Part shown: one piece after another, positions 51,901 through 56,735 of the stretch
Layout of the letters: each line of letters opens with the position of its first letter
Numbering within the stretch: position 1 is the first letter of the stretch
DNA from: Eutreptiella sp. 'Long Island Sound 2002'
Taxonomy: Eukaryota > Euglenozoa > Euglenophyceae > Eutreptiales > Eutreptiaceae
NCBI GenBank assembly: GCA_964036045.1
Contig: OZ038392.1
Location: 36,221,330-36,285,329, forward strand
Direction: 5' to 3'
DNA length: 64,000 nt
The notes under the pieces: generated by a model
The model's input: the letters and a program-made list of their open reading frames with translations, nothing else
Database searches by the model: none
What the model was told of the DNA's origin: nothing
Program-made: the position numbers and the translations under genes

Positions 51901-52887
51901 AACAATCCACCCATCCAATGGTGTGATGTCCACTGCCCCCAAGCCTACCCACCCCCCAACCCCCAACAAACCATGGAAAAAATCCTTTTGGGGGCAAATG
52001 GGCACAACAAGTAGCCAAAAAACATCCAAAAAACACCAAAAAACACCAAAAAACACCAAACAACAGACCTGTTGAATAGACCAACCCGCCACCCGCCAAA
52101 ATGGCCTGTGGCGGGTGTTTTTGTCGGGCTTGGGCCCATGTACAGACCCTTCTCGTCTTCCACCCCACACTCACACGGGGCCAGTTTCCCAGAAAGACTG
52201 AAAAAAAGTGCCGTGCTTTTACGCCTCGTCCAGACACCACTGATCCAAAGCCCTGGGATGCCACGTAGGTGTCTCTGTTCAGGTAAAGATGGCTCTTCGA
52301 AGCCGATGGAAAAGAGGAGGTTGATCAAAAAACTGCAAAAGGAGAAGGTTGTTTGTGCACGTGTCCCTGTGTGTATGAATGTGTGCTGCTGCACATGCAA
52401 TGTGCAGTGGTGTGTCTCAGTGGGGTTTCTGCATGACGAGGGTGTTGGTGTGGGTGGGGGGGGCGGCGTAGTTGGTTGCTCAGGTGAGGTGGGGGTTCGG
52501 ACCCCAACTTTTTTCATTTTCGAATTCTAACAAGGTTGTTGTCCTTTGTTTGCACTGGACACTGGATCCTATTGCTATTCCACATCAGTGCCAAGATTTG
52601 GGGAGAGAGGCCTGGTATAGAGTCAATGAATGAATGAACCAATTCTCTGCATTTCTTATCCTGCTTACCGGTATTCCACAGATATGCATGCAAAGCTGTG
52701 GACAGTGCAGCCCACAGGTGCATTTTCTCCATTGCATGTATGCTACAGTGGTGAAGTAGTGATGCACATGTTTTTTCTTTTGGTGGTGTCCATGCATATG
52801 GCCTGAAGGGTCGTGATGTTCACCTCTGTGCCCATTGTGTTTTAGACCCGGAGACCCCGAAAAGGGAAGGATCCTCTCAAGGCGAAG
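21745..52887 (+). CDS. DBP9: DEAD-box ATP-dependent RNA helicase, DDX56/Dbp9 family (19 exons, 3' end incomplete)
   Basis: Putative nucleolar ATP-dependent RNA helicase for 60S ribosomal subunit assembly (role from the DDX56/Dbp9 family). Exons: 21745-21908, 22031-22097, 22332-22486, 22624-22738, 22922-23020, 25260-25298, 25567-25628, 27008-27104, 29256-29335, 30543-30636, 32295-32340, 36429-36562, 36820-36937, 41456-41554, 42686-42846, 46202-46295, 47652-47699, 52283-52347, 52846-52887. All junctions are GT-AG with matching phases and total 1,779 nt (593 codons), close to yeast Dbp9 (about 594). Motifs in order: KPTAVQ (Q), TGTGKT (I), PTRDL (Ia), TPSAL (Ib), DEAD across exons 4/5 (II), SAT (III), TLIF (IV), IATDE and RGIDF (V) separated by a Lys/Arg-rich insert typical of this family, HRIGRTGR (VI). 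The C-terminal Dbp9 region follows. The stop exon is unresolved. Confidence 0.93.
22031..22097 (+). CDS. DBP9: DBP9 exon 2: Walker A
   Basis: After acceptor TCGTCTGCAG the exon encodes TGTGKTAAYSLPILQKII, the P-loop (motif I) that binds ATP. The donor is AAG|GTATTC, phase 0. Confidence 0.92.
22332..22486 (+). CDS. DBP9: DBP9 exon 3: motif Ia
   Basis: Encodes VLNVPHIRAVILVPTRDLSS then QVEEMIKRF. PTRDL is motif Ia (PTREL in most relatives; the Glu to Asp change is conservative). Ends at CT|GTATGT, phase 2. Confidence 0.9.
22624..22738 (+). CDS. DBP9: DBP9 exon 4: motif Ib and first half of DEAD
   Basis: Encodes KAKPDIVITTPSALFQHL (motif Ib TPS) and ends SSLVVDE with donor GAG|GTTGCT. The last two residues, D-E, are the first half of the DEAD box; A-D comes from exon 5. 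Confidence 0.9.
22922..23020 (+). CDS. DBP9: DBP9 exon 5: second half of DEAD, motif III
   Basis: Starts GCT GAT (A-D), completing DEAD, then LVLAGSNQVTSIRGYIP and MMSATLSE. SAT is motif III, which couples ATP hydrolysis to unwinding. Donor GAG|GTGTGC; the 2.2-kb intron 5 follows. Confidence 0.92.
23021..25259 (+). other. DBP9 intron 5
   Basis: 2.2 kb. Holds an inverted copy of dispersed repeat family A (about 23390-23560) with a G homopolymer near 23528-23540, and a short TAT-trinucleotide run near 24278-24290. A 231-codon open frame at 23439-24134 runs through the repeat and has no motif. Confidence 0.6.
23390..23560 (-). repeat. Dispersed repeat family A, copy 1
   Basis: Reverse complement reads ..CCCGGAAGTACCAACCGCCA CATTTACGGAGCC.. 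with a C run beyond. Matches copies near 26040-26135, 26405-26480, 39080-39155 and 54860-54970. Confidence 0.65.
25260..25298 (+). CDS. DBP9: DBP9 exon 6 (39-nt micro-exon)
   Basis: Only 13 codons, DVMEVKGKLMNSP, between CATTGTGCAG and CCG|GTGTGT. It aligns with the DVQALKELILHNP segment that follows SAT in DDX56. Found through family order, phase and splice sites, so slightly less certain than the motif-bearing exons. Confidence 0.82.
25567..25628 (+). CDS. DBP9: DBP9 exon 7: inter-domain linker
   Basis: Encodes FIIKLQEQEDEEYKVRQYYL, the acidic linker between RecA domains 1 and 2 (KLQE... and QYY/QFQ are typical of the family). Acceptor CGCACAG, donor AC|GTATGT, phase 2. Confidence 0.85.
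25810..25870 (-). repeat. Dispersed repeat family B, copy 1 (inverted)
   Basis: Reverse complement reads GCTGAGCACCCTCCAAACTT CACCGTCTTGGGAAAAGACTTC, in helicase intron 7. Confidence 0.6.
26040..26135 (+). repeat. Dispersed repeat family A, copy 2
   Basis: Contains GACAATTTCCTCGTGAAAAC and GGGAAGTACCAACCGGCACA, collinear over about 95 bp with the inverted copy at 23390-23560. A third copy with the same word (GTGCCAACCAGCACATTTGC) follows at 26405-26480. Confidence 0.65.
27008..27104 (+). CDS. DBP9: DBP9 exon 8: motif IV
   Basis: Encodes SKDKYMVLLGMLM then GKTLIFIHDVNS, the start of RecA domain 2 and motif IV (TLIF). Acceptor GTGATTTGCAG, donor TCG|GTGTGA, phase 0. Confidence 0.9.
27105..29255 (+). 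other. DBP9 intron 8
   Basis: 2.15 kb. Carries a 9-bp-stem hairpin (28625-28649) and a 28-bp perfect palindrome (28668-28695) side by side; otherwise no recognised feature. Confidence 0.55.
28625..28695. repeat. Adjacent hairpin and 28-bp perfect palindrome
   Basis: CTGAGGTCC (28625-28633) pairs perfectly with GGACCTCAG (28641-28649) around a 7-nt loop. Eighteen bases on, 28668-28695 is a 28-bp perfect palindrome centred on GGGCATGCCC. Confidence 0.85.
29256..29335 (+). CDS. DBP9: DBP9 exon 9
   Basis: Encodes ATKLQIFLDLFKIPCAILNS then EVPENSR, matching YRLRLFLEQFSIPTCVLN-ELP..SR of DDX56. Acceptor CTCTGCTCAG, donor CG|GTAGTA, phase 2; exon 10 supplies the A that completes Arg. Confidence 0.9.
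29336..30542 (+). other. DBP9 intron 9
   Basis: 1.2 kb without a recognised repeat or gene. Confidence 0.5.
30543..30636 (+). CDS. DBP9: DBP9 exon 10: motif V, first part
   Basis: Encodes NHIVRQFNEGKFKHLIATDE, the QFN.G..K..IATD signature of motif V in this family, then the start of the charged insert (SLRLDDIAKRK). Donor AAG|GTGCTT, phase 0. Confidence 0.92.
30637..32294 (+). other. DBP9 intron 10
   Basis: 1.66 kb. Contains the CCAACCGCCAA-type minisatellite at 31060-31262; nothing else recognised. Confidence 0.55.
31060..31262. repeat. Minisatellite of CCAACCGCCAA / CCACCAACC words
   Basis: About 200 bp built only from CCAAC, CGCC and CACC blocks in variable order, in helicase intron 10. 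Open on both strands by composition. A related 21-bp minisatellite lies in intron 11. Confidence 0.85.
32295..32340 (+). CDS. DBP9: DBP9 exon 11: charged insert (46 nt)
   Basis: Encodes ADLESSGKQKELEQE between TTTTTTCCACAG and G|GTGTGC. Its entry phase 0 and exit phase 1 are exactly what joins exon 10 to exon 12, the main support for so small an exon. Part of the family-specific insert between IATDE and RGIDF. Confidence 0.8.
32341..36428 (+). other. DBP9 intron 11
   Basis: 4.1 kb. Contains a G run near 33138-33149, CAGCA-rich sequence at 33485-33530, two stray words of the 53-bp repeat (CCCACTACGGGGACC type, 34310-34375), a C run near 34669-34680 and the 21-bp minisatellite 34978-35245. No gene. 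Confidence 0.55.
34978..35245. repeat. 21-bp minisatellite (CCAACCACCGAACAACCACCG)n, about 13 copies
   Basis: Near-regular 21-bp units, some shortened or with single changes, in helicase intron 11. Because 21 is divisible by three, every frame gives a periodic peptide, so the long open frames here are not evidence of a gene. Confidence 0.92.
36429..36562 (+). CDS. DBP9: DBP9 exon 12: basic insert with likely nuclear signal
   Basis: Encodes QGVGKKRKRSASVV, then a Gly/Pro stretch and VKRMRLQDKINALH. The two basic clusters (KKRKR and KRMR) in the motif V insert resemble the KGKRRGRG-type insert of DDX56 and could act as a nuclear or nucleolar signal. Acceptor CCTGTGCAG, donor CAC|GTATGG, phase 0. 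Confidence 0.85.
36820..36937 (+). CDS. DBP9: DBP9 exon 13: RGIDF and HRI
   Basis: Encodes YGMHRGIDFKNVGWVINFD (second half of motif V) then ASTYTHRIG. HRI begins motif VI, completed by exon 14. Acceptor CCTTTTTAG, donor G|GTATGC, phase 1. Confidence 0.93.
38705..38770 (+). repeat. Dispersed repeat family B, copy 2
   Basis: GGTGAGCACCCTCCAAATTT then TACTGTCTTGGGAAAAACTTCC. Related copies are at 39300-39380 (plus) and 25810-25870 (minus). Confidence 0.6.
39080..39155 (+). repeat. Dispersed repeat family A, copy 4
   Basis: CACCTGGAAGCACCAACCGG CATATTTA followed by a C run, as in the other family members. Confidence 0.55.
39300..39380 (+). repeat. Dispersed repeat family B, copy 3
   Basis: GAGAGCACCCTCCAAACTTC ACAGTCTCGGAATAAATGC, matching copy 2 about 600 bp upstream. 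Confidence 0.6.
39820..39895 (-). repeat. tRNA-like (SINE-type) fragment
   Basis: On the minus strand TCCCAGTGGTATA (A-box-like) is followed about 35 nt later by GGTTCAAATTCC (39829-39840), a good RNA polymerase III B box. No complete tRNA cloverleaf forms, so a tRNA-derived SINE head is more likely than a tRNA gene. Confidence 0.4.
39905..40560. repeat. Segment flanked by GGGTGGGTGGGTC / C-run / CTTATAA blocks
   Basis: Both ends carry direct GGGTGGGTGGGTC copies followed by AAACCCCCCCCC-type runs and CTCTTATAA (about 39910-39995 and 40490-40556). A third, shorter relation is seen near 54185-54245. Possibly two copies of one short element rather than one element with ends. Confidence 0.45.
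40250..40325 (+). repeat. tRNA-derived SINE-like fragment
   Basis: TAGTTGGTGGAACA (40264) resembles an A box and GGTTCAATTCC (40302-40312) is a near-consensus B box at tRNA-like spacing. Stems of a functional tRNA do not form. Confidence 0.45.
40875..41035. repeat. T-rich minisatellite (TTTTTTTACAG)n
   Basis: About a dozen copies of a T(6-9)-ACAG word, variable in length, in helicase intron 13. Each resembles a 3' splice site (pyrimidine tract plus CAG), about 420 bp before the acceptor actually used. Confidence 0.85.
41456..41554 (+). CDS. DBP9: DBP9 exon 14: motif VI
   Basis: GT completes Gly, then RTGRGAKHGNALSLFN: with exon 13 this gives HRIGRTGR, whose arginines contact ATP. It continues QQEDLLEYIQQDQA. 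Acceptor TTCTGCAG, donor G|GTGAAA, phase 1. Confidence 0.92.
41555..42685 (+). other. DBP9 intron 14
   Basis: 1.1 kb. The long open frame through exon 15 (42304-43062) begins inside this intron, but its upstream part has no helicase similarity. A spliced alternative at 41872 was rejected on phase. Confidence 0.5.
42686..42846 (+). CDS. DBP9: DBP9 exon 15: C-terminal Dbp9 region
   Basis: Encodes KELKEYPVPAAHWEKLRVRT then QDVLECI and AARIASLAREVVNSEQLQ, corresponding to the family segment leaFRYRveD..r.vT...I.eARlkEl..El.nSekL. Phase 1 entry and phase 0 exit fit both neighbours. Acceptor CCTGTGCAG, donor CAG|GTTCCA. Confidence 0.88.
43130..43345 (+). repeat. Array of ~58-bp units, forward orientation
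   Basis: Three to four copies of TGCAATGTGCCCTCA-GGTGC-ATGCGG...TCCTAGGGTGCCTGG. The reverse complement of this unit forms the array at 44215-44850. Confidence 0.7.
43395..43710 (-). repeat. Tandem ~110-bp units with Pol III B-box-like words
   Basis: Three copies of a unit with GAGCC-CTC-CTACTCGCCCGCTCCA near 43400, 43513 and 43623, each followed by a GGGTTCGAACC-like word. On the minus strand the third copy reads GGTAGCTTGGTGGTGA...GGTTTGAACCC, an A-box/B-box pair, so the unit is probably tRNA-derived. Confidence 0.5.
44140..44215 (+). repeat. tRNA-like fragment
   Basis: TCCTAGTGGCTAGAGCACAG resembles the A box and D arm of tRNA-derived SINEs; the B box is not clear. Adjacent to the inverted array. 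Confidence 0.3.
44215..44850 (-). repeat. Array of ~58-bp units, reverse orientation
   Basis: About eleven copies of a unit with ATGGCGCC..GAGGGCGCACCGTAGATGACCAGGCGCC. It is the reverse complement of the unit at 43130-43345, so the two arrays face each other across about 870 bp. Confidence 0.8.
46202..46295 (+). CDS. DBP9: DBP9 exon 16: AHF.D.P.DL segment
   Basis: Encodes AHFKDSPEDLKRLNHLAIKK, the very characteristic AHFEDNP-DL-LL-HD block of Dbp9/DDX56, then AARFKYMHY. Acceptor CCGTGTTGCAG, donor T|GTATGT, phase 1. Read-through would stop at 46324; splicing to exon 17 restores the PSYL motif. Confidence 0.9.
46296..47651 (+). other. DBP9 intron 16
   Basis: 1.36 kb with no recognised repeat. 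A P-loop-like peptide (GPGTTGKT) near 46567 occurs in a short frame without supporting motifs. Confidence 0.5.
47652..47699 (+). CDS. DBP9: DBP9 exon 17: PSYL segment
   Basis: Encodes PSYLGLTRAVEGEKK after TTATCCCTCAG, equivalent to the VPDYL(V/I)P segment after LKH in relatives. Phase 1 in, phase 1 out. Read-through beyond G|GTGTGC would stop at 47708-47710, giving a possible shorter form. Confidence 0.8.
49765..49835 (+). repeat. (GGTGTTTTTT)n short array
   Basis: Six to seven copies of TGGTGTTTT(C/T)T. The reverse complement forms the array at 52013-52070, so the pair brackets the hAT-type fragment. Confidence 0.75.
50117..50335 (-). CDS. Small divergent frame, possible DNA-binding fragment
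   Basis: An open frame ending at 50117 reads WTRYSSATEATDYLTTAHG then KIYRTQVTRAAEKHGVYERK. A W..Y.SATEA pattern followed by a basic helix is reminiscent of small helix-turn-helix modules (NUMOD1-like), but this is only a resemblance. There is no ATG in the open part, so it would be a partial exon or relic. It lies head to head with the hAT-type frame and may belong to the same element. Confidence 0.3.
   Translation of the reverse strand: MASIERVRPREPVAVSNPRSLPIWLRPTGGQWTRYSSATEATDYLTTAHGLKIYRTQVTRAAEKHGVYERKE
50326..51438 (+). CDS. hAT-superfamily (ZNF862-like) transposase fragment with N-terminal Cys/His-rich module
   Basis: A 370-codon open frame inside helicase intron 17, same strand. 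Residues ~18-95 hold paired cysteines (CACC, RCTLCQKDAH, CLRCVCRVC, RTCKQCKRRVHQRC, CHVC), a PHD/RING-like zinc module. Residues ~125-170 hold C..C..LRLSTVKDHTKCGLHAKS, the TTF/BED-type finger of ZNF862-like hAT proteins. Residues ~260-315 read FFGLASDSCTDMGAHKEELL then YLGCEYL, matching the start of the hAT RNase H-like catalytic domain, with its first Asp. The rest of the catalytic core and the hAT dimerisation domain are missing, so it is truncated. The open frame starts at TTG; no upstream ATG is in frame, so the true start is unknown. A downstream frame (to 51575) cannot be joined by a clean splice. Confidence 0.6.
   Translation: MRPTALTSYFSTISAPCACCDEKLHGAIVRCTLCQKDAHEICTQHGKCLRCVCRVCDSPSAGVMRTCKQCKRRVHQRCSTAVMLEAVCHVCSAPRPAPPPSQPKVRKFKPKWREGRPWLCHENGLMWCAACREYPQQGVCQSWVDGNSCLRLSTVKDHTKCGLHAKSLAFWNSAGASSSVVGALPSPVQSCIRGLFAVVYRIAKRGGALPGDAELVTLTGGSITPSYHGRTASVTILHAIAAPYRADEGVAIMASQFFGLASDSCTDMGAHKEELLYTRTVRNGVVTTSYLGCEYLKSGDAGAIVASYKRALLRAGAPVEEWVARLFWYWFLTVSSVCLQTCVKIRINLQTWTEWTFNQRTVKTIVRSQL
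52013..52070 (-). repeat. (CCAAAAAACA)n short array, inverted partner
   Basis: Five copies of CCAAAAAACA(C/T), reverse complement of the array at 49765-49835. A looser A-rich stretch precedes it at 51857-51905. Confidence 0.75.
52283..52347 (+). CDS. DBP9: DBP9 exon 18: basic C-terminal tail
   Basis: After CTCTGTTCAG, GT completes Gly, then KDGSSKPMEKRRLIKKLQKE. The Lys/Arg-rich tail is typical of Dbp9/DDX56 C termini. Phase 1 entry fits exon 17; donor AAG|GTTGTT, phase 0. Confidence 0.72.
52846..52887 (+). CDS. DBP9: DBP9 exon 19: C-terminal K.DPLK segment
   Basis: Encodes TRRPRKGKDPLKAK after GTGTTTTAG, resembling the conserved (N/D)PLK.FK near the C terminus of the family. Phase 0 on both sides with donor AAG|GTGGGG. 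Read-through would give 31 more codons of unrelated sequence to a stop near 52981-53024; a further exon is more likely. A candidate ending at 53110 (after GTTGCAG) has a weak pyrimidine tract. Confidence 0.62.
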
Positions 52888-55780
52888 GTGGGGAGCTACG
52901 AGCGGGCAATGCAAGGTGTTGCGCTTGTGTCACTGCCACTCGTCAACACCACATACAGCAACACAACAGGGCCTGGTGTCTTCTTCGGTGGTCTCGTTAC
53001 GAGGCACGGAACGCAACCTCCATAACCTTTCAATCAAGTTGCAGCTGAAGGCAGTGGAATCGCTCCCTGGCGTTACTGAAGAAATCGCTTGGACTACGGC
53101 GAATCGGTGAGCTGGAGCTAAGGCCTGGCTCTCTGAGCCAGATAGCCAAGGCGCAGTGTGTCCGCGCGGTGGTGGTGTGGCCGCAGTATGCCGCTGGCAT
53201 AACACAGTGTGCCCTGAGACCTCTTCCAGCGTGCACCCTACACATCAGTGGAACACACCATTCTGGTGTGGCGTCCCAGTTCTCGTCAAGGTTGTTGTTC
53301 GGGGGGACAGCCACTCTAAATACGCCCACAGCGTAACACTTTGTTGCACATGGAAGTGCCAAGGAGGTTCAAAAGAAAGGATCGCAAACTCGGCTGCACG
53401 TGTGTTGATGTTCCCAAGTGACAAGGAGTACTATTGTGACAGCCCAGCATACGGCGGCTACAAAAATTGCGTAATGAGGCGTCCCCCACACCCCCAATAC
53501 CTGTCACATGAATGCTGAGCCACGCCGGCAGCCTACCATGGGTGACTGGGCGTCCCCCCTAAACAGGCCCAAACTGGCGGCAGGGCATCGGGAACCCGCA
53601 GCCTTAGGCTCCTGGAGCCCAGCGTTCATGTGATCGATGGGTGGTGGTGCCACGCCCCACTGCGCATGCTCCTGTTACCTTGAGACTCAAGCACGTGCAG
53701 AGTGTTGGTTTGGCTCGTGGGCGTGCACGCCAACCCCCTGCATCTCAGTGAGCTCCCAAGGGCCCGAACCCAGGCAGAGAAAGGAGAGCGTGTGTATGGA
53801 TGTCCCTGGGCTGGTGGAAAATTGAAAGGCCCCGGGGGGGGGGGGGGGGTAGGAGCCCCCAAAAGTTAAGGGGGGGGGGCTGGGAAAAGGGGCTCCAAGG
53901 GCTGCAAGGTTAATTGCTCACTATATGTGCCCCAGAAGGGCTCCAAGGGCCAGGGAAGTGTCAGAACGGCTGTACATTGCAGGAGGAGGGACCAGGACAG
54001 CAGACATGTGCTGCAGTTACAGCATTCGTCTTTAGGCCTGTGGGCATGAAGTGCATCCACCCAAAGATGGCCAGGGGATGACCACATGTGTACAGGGAAT
54101 AACAACAACCCTCCATACCCCTTTAAGAAGTAGTGGCATCTGTCCAGAGGCCCACGGGTATGCAGTGCGTGCACCACGAGATGTATTGTGGTGGGTTGGT
54201 GGGTTATGCCCCCCCCCCCCCCCCTCCCGGCATGGGCATTTTTTGAGTGGGTGAGTTGGCCAATAATCTGGGTGGTTGGGTCTCCCAAATCAACCCCCCC
54301 CCCCCCAAATGGAAAGCACATCCATCACCCCGTTAGCACAGGAAAGGGCGGGGTACACAAATTGGGGGCTCCATTGGCCGGCTGCCCTTGGAGCCCCCCG
54401 TCCAAGGAGGGGGGGTCTGGAAAAGGGGCTCCAAGCCGCCCCCCCCCCCCCCGAGGCTTTTCAATTTTCCCCAAGCCCTGAGTGGCAAGGGGTACAGCAT
54501 TGCCAGTGCGGCACAGGCCAACAACAATTGCCACAGCCAGCCTGGGCAATTTCCGCTTGGAGGGGGCTGACTTTGGATCGGGAGTGGGGAACGAACACTT
54601 ACCCACAGTACCTCACTGGCCCCAAGTCGGGGCCCAAATCTGGGGACACCATCTTCATGCCCCTCTGGCATGGGTACGGCGATACGATTGAACTGCCCTC
54701 CTCTGCCCTGTGCCATTTGCATGCCCCATTGACATCCTTAGGCAACGCCCTTGGCGGCAGCCCCAAGGAGCATCTGGTTAAATGCATGCAAACTGACCCC
54801 CGGCACTTGCCTCCCCCCCCCCCATGGCCTGCTACGTTGCGTTTACATTGCTCGGAACAAGCAATGTAAACAATTTCTAAAAGCCCACACCAGTGCATAC
54901 ACCCAAAGGTGCCAACCGCATGTTTTTTTAGCCTTTAGCCCCGCCCCCCCCCCCCCTTTCATGCACACCATACAGGGGAGGGGAAAATTAGGAACAGGCA
55001 AAATTTGGCACAACAAAAGTGTGCCAAATTATGCCTTCGTATTTGAGGTCCGAAGCCATTTTTCTTGATGTCATTTTTAGCGCTCTTGGCATGGACATTT
55101 CTTTGTGCACGTGCATGTGCTCTACACGGACCGTTTGGGAGGCTATTTGGAGCCGTCTATGCGAAACGGATTTTGCCAGAGCCCGGCTGAAATGGCTGGG
55201 CATAGTGTATGGAAAGTAGCAAATTGCTTGATTTACATCCAACTCCTTGATTTGCTCAGCTCAGCTCAATATTTGTGCAAATGCCATGTGGCATGAAACA
55301 ACAGCAAGCATCTAGAAGCCTCCAGGAAATAACTGCGACCAACCAAAGGTCCATCGGAAATAACAACCACCATTCACAGTCCATGCAAGTTCCTGTGCCA
55401 CAGAGAGTACATTAGCGCACCGGGCGCGTGCCGGGCGCGCCGGGCAAACTTTCCCCTTATTTTCCCCCACTTCCCCCAATTTTCCACATTTTTTTTGTCC
55501 CCGTGTTGGGGACACGTTGTTGTTTGAAAACGGATATTTTGATGCTCTTTTCGCATTGGGGATATGATATATTTGGATTTTCACTCTTTTTCACACATTT
55601 TTTGCTCAGTTCCACCACATCCATTTCTTTTTCGGTTGATATTTATCTATCCCCACTATGAGAATGCTTTTCCTGCAACGTGCAGTTTGGGAAACCTGCC
55701 TAATTTGTGGAGGGTTTTAGATTCCACCTTGTTGTGCTCCCCGGGGGCTTGGGGCCGGTTTTACCATATAGTATGGCCCT
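52888..55780. other. Region downstream of the helicase, no gene recognised
   Basis: Should contain the helicase stop exon and 3' end. Holds homopolymer runs (G 53834-53849, C 54209-54224, C near 54295-54306, C near 54440-54452, C near 54943-54956) and a family-A repeat copy (about 54860-54970). Open frames of 100-200 codons here are driven by the C/G runs. Confidence 0.45.
54860..54970 (+). repeat. Dispersed repeat family A, copy 5
   Basis: ACAATTTCTAAAAGCCCACA, CCAGTGCATACACCCAAAGG and TGCCAACCGCATG precede a C run, the same order as copy 2. Confidence 0.55.
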
Positions 55781-55784
55781 TTTA

Positions 55785-56450
55785 TGTAGCCATATTGATC
55801 TCTCCCTACCATGGGGACCTCGAGAAGGCACAGGTTGTGTTACGGGGTGTCAGCCCGGGGGTAGGGTTTAGGTAGCCACTATGCCCACATGCGGGCCATT
55901 TCTGATTTTGTCCCCGTGCTAAGCATTGGGAGCCATTGATTTCTCCCCAGCAGCGGGGGACACTTGTTAAATGCAATCGTCAGCCCTACCACACTTTACA
56001 CGTTGAGCCGGGGCCGTAGTCTTCACATTGATGGAGCGGGGGTGTCAAAAGATCAACATGTGCTATTTCTCAGTTATCTGGTTTGTTTCCGGAACACTCT
56101 GCAATGAAACAGGTTTCTCAAACCCTGCGGTGCCTGTGGCGCGCAGAAAGCATTCTCTATGGGGACCCTGAGAAGGCAGGGGTGATGTAGCCATATTGAT
56201 CTATCCCCACTATAGGGACCCCGAGAAGGCAGGGGTGATGTAGCCACATTGATCTATCCCCACTAGAGGGACCCCGAGAAGGCAGGGGTCATGAAGCCAT
56301 ATTGATCATTCCCCGCTATGCGGACCCCGAGAAGGCAGGGGTGATGTAGCCATATTGATTTCTCCCCACTATGGGGACCCCGAGAAGGCAGGGGTGATGT
56401 AGCCATTCCGCCCAAATGTGGGCCCCCGAGACGGCAGTGGTGATGTAGCC
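55785..56450. repeat. 53-bp tandem array, GTAGCCATATTGATCTATCC type
   Basis: Four to five close copies at 56158-56450, with GAGAAGGCAGGGG near 56170, 56223, 56275, 56328 and 56381, and one detached copy at 55785-55835. Each unit contains CCCCACTATGGGGACCCCGAGAAGG without further inner structure. Stray words of the unit occur in helicase intron 11. Confidence 0.85.
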
Positions 56451-56735
56451 ATGCTGACTGACAAAGGAAGCCGGAGCATCTACCTTGATCGCTTTTGGGG
56501 GCGAGTGCGAAGGAAGTACCTTCGGGGAACCCAAGGCTGTCCCGAGCTCTGCTTCAGTGGTTTCAGTACCTACGGGGAACCTAGCCCTCCTTTGTCTTGG
56601 ATTCAACCTTCCGGTGCTATTGACGAAACCAGGCCAACCTTTGTTACTTTTTATTTTGCATTGCGTTGCGTTGCCAAATTCTGTGCGATAAGTGATGCAA
56701 CCTGCTTGCACATGCGTTAGGAAAAGGGCGCCTGG

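Larger units (their letters stand above)
47700..52282 (+). other. DBP9 intron 17
   Basis: 4.6 kb, the longest intron. Holds a C run near 48617-48630, the hAT-type fragment and its divergent small frame (about 50117-51575), and two inverted GGTGTTTTTT arrays (49765-49835 and 52013-52070) on either side. Confidence 0.55.
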
